Shown piece after piece: positions 1-10,661 of a stretch of DNA of 64,000 bases. The notes under the pieces were generated by a model that had not been told where the DNA came from, did not search any database, and saw nothing but the letters and a program-made list of their open reading frames with translations. The stretch is from positions 46,196,171 through 46,260,170 of the forward strand of contig CM041776.1 in NCBI GenBank assembly GCA_023374045.1. Direction: 5' to 3'. The stretch comes from Limonium bicolor (taxonomy: Eukaryota > Streptophyta > Magnoliopsida > Caryophyllales > Plumbaginaceae). The translations under genes were made by a program, and so were the position numbers. The first letter of the stretch is position 1; every line of letters begins with the position of its first letter.

Positions 1-37
1 GTTGTTTAATTGTGGTAAGTTATTCGGGGGTGTTACA
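1..37 (+). repeat. 3' end of the 5' LTR of element A (truncated by window edge)
   Basis: It ends GGGGGTGTTACA, the terminus shared with other LTRs here (10434, 40720, 53567), and is followed after nine bases by a primer-binding site. Confidence 0.8.
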
Positions 38-46
38 GAAAGAAAG

Positions 47-58
47 TGGTATCAGAGC
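47..58 (+). other. Primer-binding site, initiator methionine tRNA
   Basis: TGGTATCAGAGC is complementary to the 3' end of plant initiator tRNA-Met and lies just inside the LTR. It marks the minus-strand cDNA start of element A. Confidence 0.9.
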
Positions 59-773
59 GTAGTTTGCGCTCTGATGACTGGAACAAGAGAGTACCGTACC
101 GAGTATAGGAAAACCTAAATTTGAGAAACGGGGTTACGGGTTAGTTTGTGAGGCTCGTTAGTTAGGGTCCATTTCAATCCGTAGGAAAACGCTGGAGAGG
201 TAGAAAGCCTTCTCACACTCGGGAAAACCCGATCTGGCGTTTACACAATGGCATATAATCAATCCGGTAAGAAAAACTAGATACCTCTATCTTGTCATCG
301 ATGTTCGGCTTAGTAGGGTACGAGGGCGTACCCCTCTTTTAAGGGGGGTAAGCGTTTGGTTTTGGACGTTTTTGCTAGTGTCACTGTGTTGTATCCCACA
401 ACCACATGTTGATGGTTGATGGACTTGTGTATGAGAATGATAAGAACGTTGATGTACGCTTTGTATGAATGAATGTGTGTGTGCCATGGTTTGCACTCTA
501 GCATGTTGTATGCTCTGAATGAATGAATATTGCGTGTCTTGGCCTGCACTTTAGCATGTGATGCACATTGCTAACATCTTGGGTTACCATAATAACTCGT
601 GTGAAGCCACTGATGTGGCATGGTGCTTAGAAGCACTGAGAATTTTAATTATGAACTTAAGCCTTTGTGTATCGTGAATAAAAGCGGTACTAGATCCCTA
701 AGATTACTAGGGGTAGAAAATATAAGTTAAGGAAGTGAGACTTCGGGACGAAGTCTCTTTAAGGGGGGTAAGC
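59..773 (+). other. Non-coding internal remnant of element A, with a duplicated polypurine-like motif
   Basis: No Gag or Pol motif is seen in any frame. The motif AAGGGGGGTA occurs at 341-350, in a CTCTTTTAAGG context, and again at 761-770 just before the 3' LTR. The same double arrangement appears in element D (34771 and 36137). The stretch between the copies is rich in TGAATGAATG-like runs. It reads as leader fused to 3' untranslated region after loss of the coding part. Confidence 0.7.
761..770 (+). other. Polypurine tract of element A
   Basis: AAGGGGGGTA sits three bases before the LTR start TGAAATACCCC, behind a GGGACGAAGTCTC stretch. The same layout precedes the LTR of element D. It would prime plus-strand DNA synthesis. 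Confidence 0.85.
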
Positions 774-1132
774 TGAAATACCCCTAAATATTAAACGTAT
801 AAATCATAACCCGTTTTATAGTATGGACATAAAATAACGTACAAACAATTAATCTAGTATATACTATATTTATATATATAATATATATATCTTATAATAT
901 ATATATATAATATATAGATATATTATATGTGCGAACACGAAAGAACATATGCGTAACGTTACGTTACGAAATTATGACGTTGTAAATAAGTGACAAGGTC
1001 GTCACCTAACTTCGTAACCAAAGAAAATAATAATAATAATATAATAACACACAAAGTAATATATAGTCACATATATGTAAGTACACATATATAACTTATT
1101 CAAATAAAAGAAAGAAAAAAAAGGGAGCAAAG

Positions 1133-1207
1133 ACGCTCCCGTTGAGGCTCAAACCCGAGACCTCTGGTATGCCTTATAAAGGTTGTAACCGGTTGAGCTA
1201 TGCTCAA
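1133..1207 (-). repeat. tRNA-like (SINE-like) stretch inside LTR A
   Basis: On the minus strand there is a box A-like TAGCTCAACCGG followed about 30 bases later by a box B-like GGTTTGAGCC, the spacing of a tRNA-type Pol III promoter. The arms do not give a clean cloverleaf, so this is not called a functional tRNA. It could be a fossil SINE head. Confidence 0.4.
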
Positions 1208-2589
1208 ATTCAGTAATACATGCCAACGAATTAACACTAGTACTATGACTACTAAGTAAATACAATTAAAACAGAAGCAAACAAGCCTCTGTAATGTCGA
1301 ATTCCTTCTCCTCCTATCATGTATACCCGTTACTTATTGTGATCAGTACTCGCCCCAACTCGAACAGAATGTTTCCTCAGCCATAGATCAATCACGTGGC
1401 TCTTTGCTCCTGTACAAGCACTAATGGATTCCCGATGCAACAGACGCATGCGGCCTCCTGCTGCTGCTGAGCGAATTCACAAACTTCCACACCAAATTGC
1501 TAACTCTCAGGTAGTGGCCACCAGGACCTTTCTTCCCTAAGTACAAGTGAGCTCCCGGGACTGATAAACTACTCAGATTATCCATCCTTATACACATACG
1601 CCTTGAGCTGCTAATGTCCGAAAATTTGTGCCAAAAACCAGAAGCAATCCACTTCAGATTCTGTTGTTGGCAACACCACTCACCAATACTGACCTGGGGA
1701 CATTCTCGTTTTCAGTAAAAGCTAACCAGAACAACGCCATGCATTCAAAGTTTACTTCTGTTTCCAACCTCCACGCATCAGAGGCTATGCCTTTTTCAAC
1801 CTACCACAAGCATTTCATTGGGACTTTAGCCCACTATCAATTAATCAATTCCCGCACACAGTCCTCCTTGCCTTGTGCAATCTGAATAACTCTCCTCCTC
1901 AGTCATTTCTAACTCCACGCTTGCATACTCACGCAAGTAGCCACTCAGGAGTTCCCTGCTATCCTTTGTTTTCCTCTGTCATACGAGAAGGTAAGCCAAG
2001 CTCAGGACTGTACTCCTGCCTCAACTGATCTCTTTCTTTCCTGATCCACTCGTGACTCATGCAGTATAGCCAAGCCTCCTTGCAAGCTGCTGCGTCTGCA
2101 TTCAAACAAAAAAAAAAAAAAAAAGAAACTGATTAAGAACCAGCACTCTGGTTCAAACAGCAGCATCAGGTAAAATACCATTTCCCTGTTCTGTCTTCCT
2201 ACCCTTATGTCGTGTGTGACAGTAGAAGTGTTCTTACCCATTCCTTTTCTGGTTCCTGCTACGTAACAACCACACATGCAGCCGTCTAAGCCTTATCAGG
2301 ACCATACGGGAGTGCAGCTGCTGAATACCCCACCTGAAACAGAAACCAGAAGGTAAAGAACTTACAAAGAAATTTCAGTTCTTGCAACAACCCTTAACTG
2401 TGTCGTTTTCTGTTGTGCCAAAAATAACACCTGAGAAACCATTCCAGTGGAGCTGTGAGTGCAAGAGCCTGAGAGTTATATTGCGCCAAGAATCACCAGG
2501 AGGAAACCCATTCCCAAAACACAGAAAAGAAACAAAGGTATTCAAATCACCCAACCATCTGTACAGATTCTTTTAAACTCAGTGCCGTC

Positions 2590-5200
2590 CTGTATAACTA
2601 CAATTTCAGAGAGAAACCTGACATGGTTTGAGTTTCTAATACACTTATAATCTTATGAATGCACCTGACTTAGGATTTACACGTGAGTTTGTAAAGAAAA
2701 ATAAACAGAAACAGATGGCTCCTCAAAAGAACAGAAAACAATGTATCAGTTTACACCTCCTGTTTCAGTACATTTCCTGTAAACAAACCGTCATGTTTAG
2801 GTCTGTTTCGAGATTTGAAGACCTGACCACACACTTAACTAGTCGGGAAATCAATTGAGGGAAAGTTTCAAAGAAAACAAAAAAAAAACAGCTAGGTGAA
2901 TAACAGAAGAGAATCAAGGGGAATATCAGTTTCTGTTGTTTCAGTTTCCTAGCCTTGTCTGAGAAGTGAGGTTCTGTAAAGAAAAAATCGTGTTTCAGTG
3001 AAAATAACAGTAACGCGTTGGATTTGTTCAGGGGTTTCTGATAAATCTGATGCATTATTAACGCACTTAACTAAGTCATGCACACCTTGGGAAAACTAGA
3101 ATCAGACTTAGAGAAACAGAAGAGGAAAAGATCTGTTCCATGTTTCAGATTTTTGAGATTCCTTGTTCAGTAAGCTTGAGTTCAGTAGATTTAACTTAGT
3201 GTCTCAAGTTGCTTGAGAGTTAAGATTGTCTCGAGACATTAACTAAACAGCTAAGGTTTCAGGGAGGAAGTTGTAAGTCAGTCTAGAAAAGAAACAGAAG
3301 TAAACAAACAAAAGTAAGGTGAGAATTAATTATCAGTTTCTGTTAGTTTGCAGGTTCTGAAACCTTACGTGCTGCTGTGTATTAATTCCCTGGGGTAACA
3401 TAGAAGCTGTAGTAACTTAATGACAGATCTAAGGGATTACTAAAACGTGAGTTTAATAGGATTGTCTGGGAAGTTGAGCAAGTTGGGAAAAAAAAACCGA
3501 TGCGTGAACAAAACTGAAATGTAACAGGAGAGGGGAAAAGATATCAGTTTCAGTTTGTGGGTTCTATATCAAGAGTTTTCAGGAATCGATTTTTCAGGTT
3601 GGTGTTTCGGGTTCTGAATTCCTTTTCTGGGTGCTTGAGTACTAAGCTGGGTGAGTGTTTTATTGGGGTGATTTTGAGTTTACAACGTTACTAACACTTA
3701 TAGCTAGATGGGTAATCAAGTGAGGAAGAATTAAAATCTGAAGTAAGAATAAACAGAAGGAGACAAGGGAGTAATCAGTTGCTTTCCTAAACGTGCAGTT
3801 GCTCTTCCTGTTCAGTATATGGGATACAGCAGTGACTTAACAGAGCTGTCTTCAGGTTGTTTGGAGTTGGAAACAAAATTAAAACACTGAATTAAGTAAG
3901 TAGATGCTTAGGGATGAGTTAAATGACAGACATAGGAGCAACAGAGAGAAATCAATAAGAGTTTATCAGTTGTATCAGTTTCTGTCTAGTGCCAGTTGAG
4001 GTTTCAGTTTCCTCGATTCACTTTGGGACATCTCAATATTCTATCTAAATGCTTGGGTCTATCTTAGATGTTAAAACCCTGGAGAACACACAGGGATAAC
4101 TGGGTAAGAAATTGGGCGAGAATTAAAAGAAACTCAGGAACAAAGAGAAGGAAACAGAATATAGAAGTGCAAGTTTTGTGTGCTGTGTTTTCAGTTTTTG
4201 TGGTGGACTGCTGTTTTCTCTGTAACTTACCACAGCAGTTCTTTGGGTTCTCAATGGTTTAATTCGTGCCATATTAAAACACATAACAAGGAAGCCAAAC
4301 ATCTTGGGAGAGGTGAAAGGCAGATTACAGAACAGAAAGAAAAACATATCATAACTGCAGTTTTGTGAGAATTTCCTTGTTTCAGTATAAGCAAACTTCA
4401 GAGAGTGTAACCGTGCCACCTGGGGTGTGTTGGAGTTAAAAACTGGATAAACTACCTAAGTAAATGAGTAAGCAAGCTGAATAAACAGGAAACAGATTCG
4501 TGAGCAAGGAAAGGGGTGAAATGAAGCATATCAGATCTTGGTTCAGTCCTCCAGTTTTCTGTCTTCTGTAGAACCATTTCTCAGAGTTTATTAACAGCCT
4601 TAATTGTGAGTTTTTCAAAGTAAAGCCTCCCTATTGCACTCATCTAGTTGGGTGTGAAAGTCTTGGGTGGGATTGGAACAGGTCGAGGAACTAAAAGAAG
4701 AGTGGAAGAAGAGATATACAAATTGTGCCTTTCAGTTTTTCTGAAAACTGTCGGTTCTGTATAATTGGCATAGAGGGGATTGATGGGGTTGTTAGTGACT
4801 GCTAATGAATCTAAAATACCCCTAATATACCTAAGTAAGTTTGTAGATATTGTGAGAATGAATGAAACAGCAGTTTGAACTAAACCGAAACAAGAATCAA
4901 GAAGTAATATGTAAGTTATGTTTTAGTTTCGGTAAAGCTGTACCTTCTGTATAACTGTTGTTCATGGGTGGTATGAGGGTTGATGACAGATTGGTAGTAA
5001 ACCCAAACCCTCTAATACATCGAGCTAAATTTTACAAGACAACTTGGGAAATCTAGACACCCTTAGATACATTAAAAGTGTTATAATATAAGGATATGTA
5101 CAAGAACCTTATTTCGGTTTTGGAACGCTTAAGCTTCTGTACAAAGGATTTCTAGAAATAATTGAGGAGTGTTATTGTGTAAATAACAAGCTTAAAACAT
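2590..5200 (+). repeat. Decayed tandem modules in LTR A
   Basis: Blocks with the order AAACAGAAG ... ATCAGTTTCTG ... TTTCAG ... TTAACTTAG recur about ten times at roughly 200-250 bp spacing (for example near 2930, 3130, 3340, 3540, 3780, 3970, 4190, 4370 and 4560). They are too diverged to set an exact period by eye. A similar but distinct modular block lies in the solo LTR at 48000-49450. Confidence 0.45.
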
Positions 5201-5457
5201 AGCTACTTAGCCAGGAAAAAAAAATACACCCTAGACAAGTTCAATCCATCTTAGGAAAACTTGTTACCTTGAATACTCTAATACGTAGCTAGAGAATAGA
5301 CTTAGTTAACGTGTGAAATGACTATGTAAATGCCCTAGGAGTAACATAAAGTATAACACGTGGGAAGTCCTAAGGGTTAATAAAGGTTGAACTTTCAACA
5401 AAGATTTATCTAGGAATAACACCCGTTAACAATTTAATAATTTCGGGGAGTGTCACA

Positions 5458-6337
5458 AAGGTTGTCACATGAAATCATAAACTGACACATTGTTTGTAAT
5501 TAACGCTAGGGCCGTAGCGAACTCCGACCAGGACTCCGTGTGTGAGACTACTTGCTTCTAAATCAGGTATGGACATGTGTGGTTCGTATGTTGCCGTGTT
5601 ACACGGCTTGTTTGCTTTGTGTGCTGTGTGCTTTGTGTGAAAATGACATAAGATCAAAGCATGAAATTGGCTTGCTTGTTTAGCATGTTGTATGATTTCT
5701 ATATCATTGTTGCATATATCATTGCGCGCACACAGTAGTTTAGTCCCTTTCGCGTTACGGAACTTTGAGATGAGACTCAACGAACTATGTAAACAAAGAA
5801 ACTTCATAAAGGGAAACTATACGAGAACTACTACGAATTATGAAAATAAAGAAACTCAATAAGGGGAACTCCTCTCTAAACCATTGAGGACTACCATGAC
5901 ACCCACTATGGTGTCTATTCATTAATCATAATGAAGAGCAAGTCTCCTTGGTGAGACATGACGAACCACGTAGACAAAACAAAAGAACTATACAGAGAAA
6001 AACCCCTCTTGACTATAGAGGACCCCTAAAGGCACCCACTATGGTGTCGAGTTATCAAAGATGATGATAAACCAGTAACATTGAGAATGAATAGGGAGAC
6101 GGACCCTTTGTATCCGGGGTAAAGACCATAACATTGAGAATGAATAGGGAGACGGACCCTTTGAATCCGGAGCAAAGGTAACTAGAATAAGATGAGAAGG
6201 AAGAGGGAGAGACCCCTTTGAATCCGGAGCAAAGGCTAGTAACATTGAGAATGAATAGGGAGACGGACCGTTTGAATCCGGAGCAAAGGCTAGTAACATT
6301 GAGAATGAATAGGGAGACGGACCCTTTGAATCCGGAG
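5458..6337 (+). other. Repeat-rich DNA resembling the 3' untranslated region of a related element
   Basis: No protein is recognised. A TAGCATGTTGTATG word is shared with the element A interior, and a CACCCACTATGGTGTC block occurs twice (5899 and 6015). The last 260 bases are short tandem repeats ending exactly where the next LTR starts. Element D likewise carries short GGACC...GGTCC-type repeats just before its 3' LTR. Unlike A and D, no polypurine tract separates this DNA from the LTR at 6338. Confidence 0.4.
6077..6337 (+). repeat. Short tandem repeat with CGGA...TCCG hairpin units
   Basis: About five units of 54-60 bp are built on AACATTGAGAATGAATAGGG followed by GACGGACCCTTTGAATCCGG. Each contains the small inverted repeat CGGA/TCCG. 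The last unit abuts the LTR start at 6338. Confidence 0.75.
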
Positions 6338-6749
6338 TGAAATACCCCGTAGTTAAAAACAGTGATTAATTAGGCTAATTATATTTTAAAGGCTTAATTA
6401 CACTTAAATAAATACGAGGGAACGAATCCCGAAGAAAACAGACCTTTAAAATGGGTTAAAAGCATAAACGAACCTCAAAGCGCGTTTTTCGAGGAAACCG
6501 GGAAAACGCGACTTTAAGCGGGTCAAATAGACTCGTAACAATTTTGGTCAACTAAATAGTCACTAATAAATATTAGTGGAGCTTTAGAACCAATAAAAAT
6601 AAAACGAGAAAATTCCGGAAACGGGTACCGGTTAGTAAAAACTGTAACAACCGGTAAGTAGTGGGGTGAGAATGCAAATAAACAAACTTAGTGTGTCCAC
6701 TTTACAAATAAAAATTAAAAATCTGTGTGTGTGTGCACATGTGGGGCGA

Positions 6750-6758
6750 TTTTATAAG
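6750..6758 (+). promoter_or_regulatory. Putative LTR promoter TATA box of element B
   Basis: TTTATAAG follows a CATGTGGGGCG motif and precedes a CT-rich leader of about 350 bp. An equivalent layout (GGGGCCGG, TATAAATA, CT-rich leader) occurs in LTR D near 36850-37050, and a TTTAAATATT version lies in the minus-strand solo LTR near 46320. Confidence 0.5.
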
Positions 6759-8285
6759 TCTCCCCCCCCCCTCTCTTTATTGTTCCTAATTCACTAGAGG
6801 ACAAAGGAAATAAGTAAAAAGACAAACAAAACTCTCTCTCCTCACTCCCCTCACTCTCACTCACGCATCTCCCCCTCTCTTTCTCTAATTTCCCTCTTCT
6901 TCCTCTTGCACCTGCGACAGCCATGGAGAAAGGAAGGAGCTCTCTCACTTCCTCCTTCTCTCCCTCTTTGAACACCCAAACCTTCTCCAAACTCAAAAAA
7001 ATATACCATTGTAATCCCCTCGCAAAGGAGAACGTTTTCATCCTTTCAAAAACTCAAAAGCTCTACTTTCGTTTTTGAGGGTATTCACCATTTGAAGATT
7101 CAAGTCCACCATTAGAAGCACCTTCACCTCCTCTTCATCTTGAGGTAGGTAAAAGAAATTCGAAAACCCATGGTTTCTAGCCCTTGTTTGCATTATAAGA
7201 ATTTTTGGATTTTGAACTCTTGGCTCTTTGTTGCTCCAGCCGATTTGGCTTCTTTGGTGGGCTAGAAACATTGTTCTCTTGCTAGTCAAGAACTACATTC
7301 AACCATTGTGAGGTAATATCCTTGTCTAAACCCTAAAACATTAAATTCTAGGGTTAGTGCAAAAATGAATGTTAAATGGTAGTGTGTGTTGGTATGGTGG
7401 TTGTAGTATTGTGCATTTTGTGAGGAAGAACCAAAGAAGGAAAGAAGAAAGGAGGAAGCAAGAAAGAAAGGAAAAACTAGTAAGAACAAGGTAAAGTCTC
7501 TTACCTTGAACTAGTTTGGTGTCATGTAATGTAACAGTTTTTGAATTGTAAAAATGAGTAAGGAATTAAGTAATGAGTAGCAAGTGTATTGTAGTATAAT
7601 GAAGAATGATATTGTAACAGTTTTGAAGTTTTAAATGAGTTTTAAAAGCTTGGGAAAACATTGGGTATTGAATGGGTATGTGTGCAGGATTTTATTGTTG
7701 TTGTAGTTGTATTGAGATGTGAGTATAATGTATTGAGTAAACAGGTGGTGAGAATCGTATTATGTGAGCTGAAATAATGTGTGGAGTATGTTAAGAATAT
7801 AGGGGAGACTATGCCCAAATTTGTGTAGAAAGATGAGGACTCAGATTGTTTAAGAAGAGGAAGTACTTGGAGAGTTGGAGATGAGTGTTTGTAGTTTGTA
7901 ACAGATTTGAAAGATAGAATTAAGTAAGTTAAGAGAATAAGAGAACTAGGATGTGGGTAATGTATTTTGGATGCTAGGAATAGCATTAGTTGAGGGAGTA
8001 TTGGAGTATAAGAGTTGAGAGGAAAATCTGTAGCATAATGAGGAGAACTAAAATCGGTAGCATTAGAGTAAAGGAAAATAATGTAAGTGTTGAATAGAGA
8101 TGAGGAGAATTGTTGTAGATGTGTAGGATTGGTAATGGGGTGGTAACAAGCATGGTGGGTGGACTAAGGTGATTTAGGGTGTCTAAATAGTGCTAAATCA
8201 TGTGGGGAAGTATTGGTAAAGATTGGAGAAGCAATGGGTAAAGAATGCAATTGAAAACAAATTTTAAAACTGCAGTACTGGGGCC

Positions 8286-8757
8286 GACCGGACCTGCGAC
8301 CGGACTTGCAAGGTCGGTCGGGCCCAGGTTTACAAAGGCGGGGAAAGCTTCTGGAGTCGACCGGACTTGCGACCGGACATGCAAGTCCGGTCGGACAGAA
8401 AAATTCTCCCGCCTGTAACCTACTGGAATGGACCGGACTTGCGACCGGACATGCAAGTCCGGTCGGACAGAAAAATTTCCGTAATGTAACCTACTGGAAT
8501 GGACCGGACTTGCGACCGGACATGCAAGTCCGGTCGGCCAGAAAAATTTCCGTAATGCAACCTACTGGAATGGACCGGACTTGCGACCGGACATGCAAGT
8601 CCGGTCGGCCAGGAAAATTTTCGTAATGTAAGCTACTGGAATCGACCGGACTTGCGACCGGACATGCAAGTCCGGTCGGGCCAGGAATTTTCGGTGCAGA
8701 TAGCTACTGACTTGGACCGGACTTGCGACCGGACTTGCAAGTCCGGTCGAGTCTTCA
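8286..8757 (+). repeat. Seven-copy, 71-73 bp tandem array carrying a GACCGGAC/GTCCGGTC hairpin
   Basis: Units start at 8286, 8359, 8431, 8502, 8573, 8644 and 8715. Each holds GACCGGACTTGC, then the inverted repeat GACCGGAC-(ATGCAA)-GTCCGGTC, then an A-rich CAGAAAAATTTCCGTAATG spacer. The frames that run through it are repeat translations, not genes. A poly-A run follows at about 8758. Confidence 0.95.
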
Positions 8758-10439
8758 AAAAAAAAAAAAAAAAAAAAAAGAGTAGTTTTTATAATATGAT
8801 TATAGCAATCATATGGACATTATATATACATATATATGCCTATATACACATATGCATGTACATGTAGTAGTACATAACAAATGAAATAGTAAAGGTAAGA
8901 AAGTAAAAATAAGAGTAGTGAGAAAGGAATGGTTTAATAATCAAGTAAGAAAGTAATGAAGTAACAAGTATACATTGTAAGTGCCAATGTAGGAGCAAGT
9001 TAGATCAATAATAGATCATTGATCATAATACTCCATGTGTATAGGAATTAAATAGTTGATCATCAAAGGACCCGGTAGAACGTAAACGACGGTGAACGGT
9101 ATGATTTCTTCATGCCCTGTATCCTAACTTGGTTACCCCGATTTGTGTGCTTATGTGATCACCAACAAGATAAATGCATGAATCGGATTTATATTGCACA
9201 TAAATGTGTTTGAACCATTTGTTCTTGTTGTATTCTTCTTGAACAAACAGTTTGTATAATCATAAATGTATGTATGAGAATGAAGTGTATGTGCAAGTAT
9301 GAGTACTTGTGTATTGTAAGTATGTATGGAAAGTAAGTATGGACTTCTACTAATTCCTAACAACCTAACTCCTAACATGAGTATTGAGTAAAAATGGAAT
9401 GAGTAGAAGCCCGATATAGTTTCGGCCACGCGTGAGGATAAGGAACCACAAGAGGTTGGAACCGAATCCTGGCTATGATCTTTTCCTTGGACTAATTCCC
9501 TTTGTATGGGTAGCATCCTGGATTAGTGTGCCATCTCAAAGCCCGGTGGTGGGAGATAGTACTCCCTGCCCGGAGGTCATACCGACTTAACTGGAAGTAA
9601 AGTATGTAAGAATGAAGTATTGTATTGTATTGGTCTTGACTATTGTAAGTCATTGACCCGGAGTAAAAAGTATCGAACACCCGATTAACCCGGGTGTGTA
9701 ATAAGGCTAACAAGACCTTGTATGTATTGGAGAATTGTATCTCCGATGCGGTGAGTTGGTAACTATGAATGAATGACTTGTATTGTATTCCTTGTATGCA
9801 TGTATGTATGAATGCGTGATAAAACGAATGAATGTATTGTATTGTATGAAGCATGTATGTATGTATGAAACGAACCGCATGTATACGACCAATAGTTGGC
9901 GTACCCTCGCTAGTACGCGGGGTATGCGGTTATCATGTTCAGCGTAAGCTGACCCCCTCGGGGGAATGTTTTTACTCCACAGGTACCCGCGAGGCGTGAA
10001 GGTAGAGTAAGGGCAGCATGTGATTCTTTTGATGTAGTAGTAGTGGATGGTGTACCGAGTTGTACACGGCTAGAGCCTTTTGAGTAGCCGGTGTACCATG
10101 TGGTACACCTTTTTGGGATGATGAATTTTACTTGGTAGTAAGGAGAGGTTGTATAAACTCTTCATTTTTGGGAAGTATCATTGGAATGTAATTCTATATA
10201 TTTTGGATACTCGGTAATCAATTGTAAACTAAGTATTTGGATTGTAAAGTAAGTAGTAGGTATTTGATTTGTTCTAATCGTCAGACTGAGATGGTAAGTA
10301 GTATAGCCTTGTTGATCTTGGATGGTTAACGGCATTGTATCACCCGCCGGGAGTAAGTAAGTATTCCGCTGCGAACCTGGTAATTATGAGCATGATTAGA
10401 GGAGTAAGAAAGGATTAGCGGTTGGGGTGTTACAAAAAG

Positions 10440-10451
10440 TGGTATCAGAGC
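10440..10451 (+). other. Primer-binding site of element B, initiator methionine tRNA
   Basis: TGGTATCAGAGC lies five bases after the LTR end, confirming that the LTR at 6338-10434 is a 5' LTR and that the downstream gag and pol belong to it. Confidence 0.92.
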
Positions 10452-10661
10452 GAAGTCTCGCTCTGATGATTAGAAGTACTAAGTATAGTGATTACCGAGT
10501 TAGGATCTCAACCGTCCTAAGACGGATACTTAGAAACCTAACTAGGAACTACCGTTAGCAATAACGGATACCCTTAACGTCTGCAAGGACGATACCATTG
10601 CTTGAATGAAGACCATGAGGTCATAGTATCACAACATCTAATGTAATCCACACTTGTTCAG

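Larger units (their letters stand above)
1..5457 (+). mobile_element. Element A: internally deleted Ty3/gypsy-type LTR retrotransposon
   Basis: The order is LTR end (to 37), tRNA-iMet primer site (47-58), about 0.7 kb of internal DNA, polypurine tract (761-770) and a complete 3' LTR (774-5457). The LTR starts TGAAATACCCC and ends TGTCACA. The partial 5' LTR ends GGGGGTGTTACA, which aligns with the 3' LTR end with some divergence. No gag or pol is present between primer site and polypurine tract, so this is a non-autonomous or internally deleted copy. The 5' LTR runs off the left edge, so the target duplication cannot be tested. Lineage is inferred from the primer site and from likeness of its termini to element B. 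Confidence 0.8.
774..5457 (+). repeat. 3' LTR of element A (4.7 kb)
   Basis: It begins TGAAATACCCC and ends TGTCACA. It contains an AT-rich block at 840-1100, a tRNA-like stretch at 1133-1207, a polyA run near 2106, and from about 2590 to 5200 a series of decayed modules of roughly 200 bp built on CAGTTTCTG, TTTCAG and AAACAGAAG words. No credible gene is present. The DNA after it (AAGGT) is a candidate target duplication, but the partner lies outside the window. Confidence 0.75.
6338..10434 (+). repeat. 5' LTR of element B (4.1 kb)
   Basis: It starts TGAAATACCCCG, ends GGTTGGGGTGTTACA, and is followed by a primer site at 10440. A TATA-like TTTATAAG lies at 6750 after a CATGTGGGGC motif, followed by a CT-rich leader. 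A GAG^GTAGGT donor-like site is at 7145. A hairpin tandem array occupies 8286-8757, a conserved GC-rich hairpin zone 9890-9960, and a CTCCACAG acceptor-like site 9982. Small reading frames inside are low-complexity and not called as genes. Confidence 0.85.

Noticed and set aside
1133..1207. Functional tRNA gene in LTR A
   Set aside because: Box-like motifs are present but acceptor and anticodon arms do not pair properly.
8306..8867. Reading frames of 71-106 codons across the hairpin array
   Set aside because: They are periodic translations of the 71-bp repeat (repeated RTCDRTCKSGR-like blocks) with no start context.
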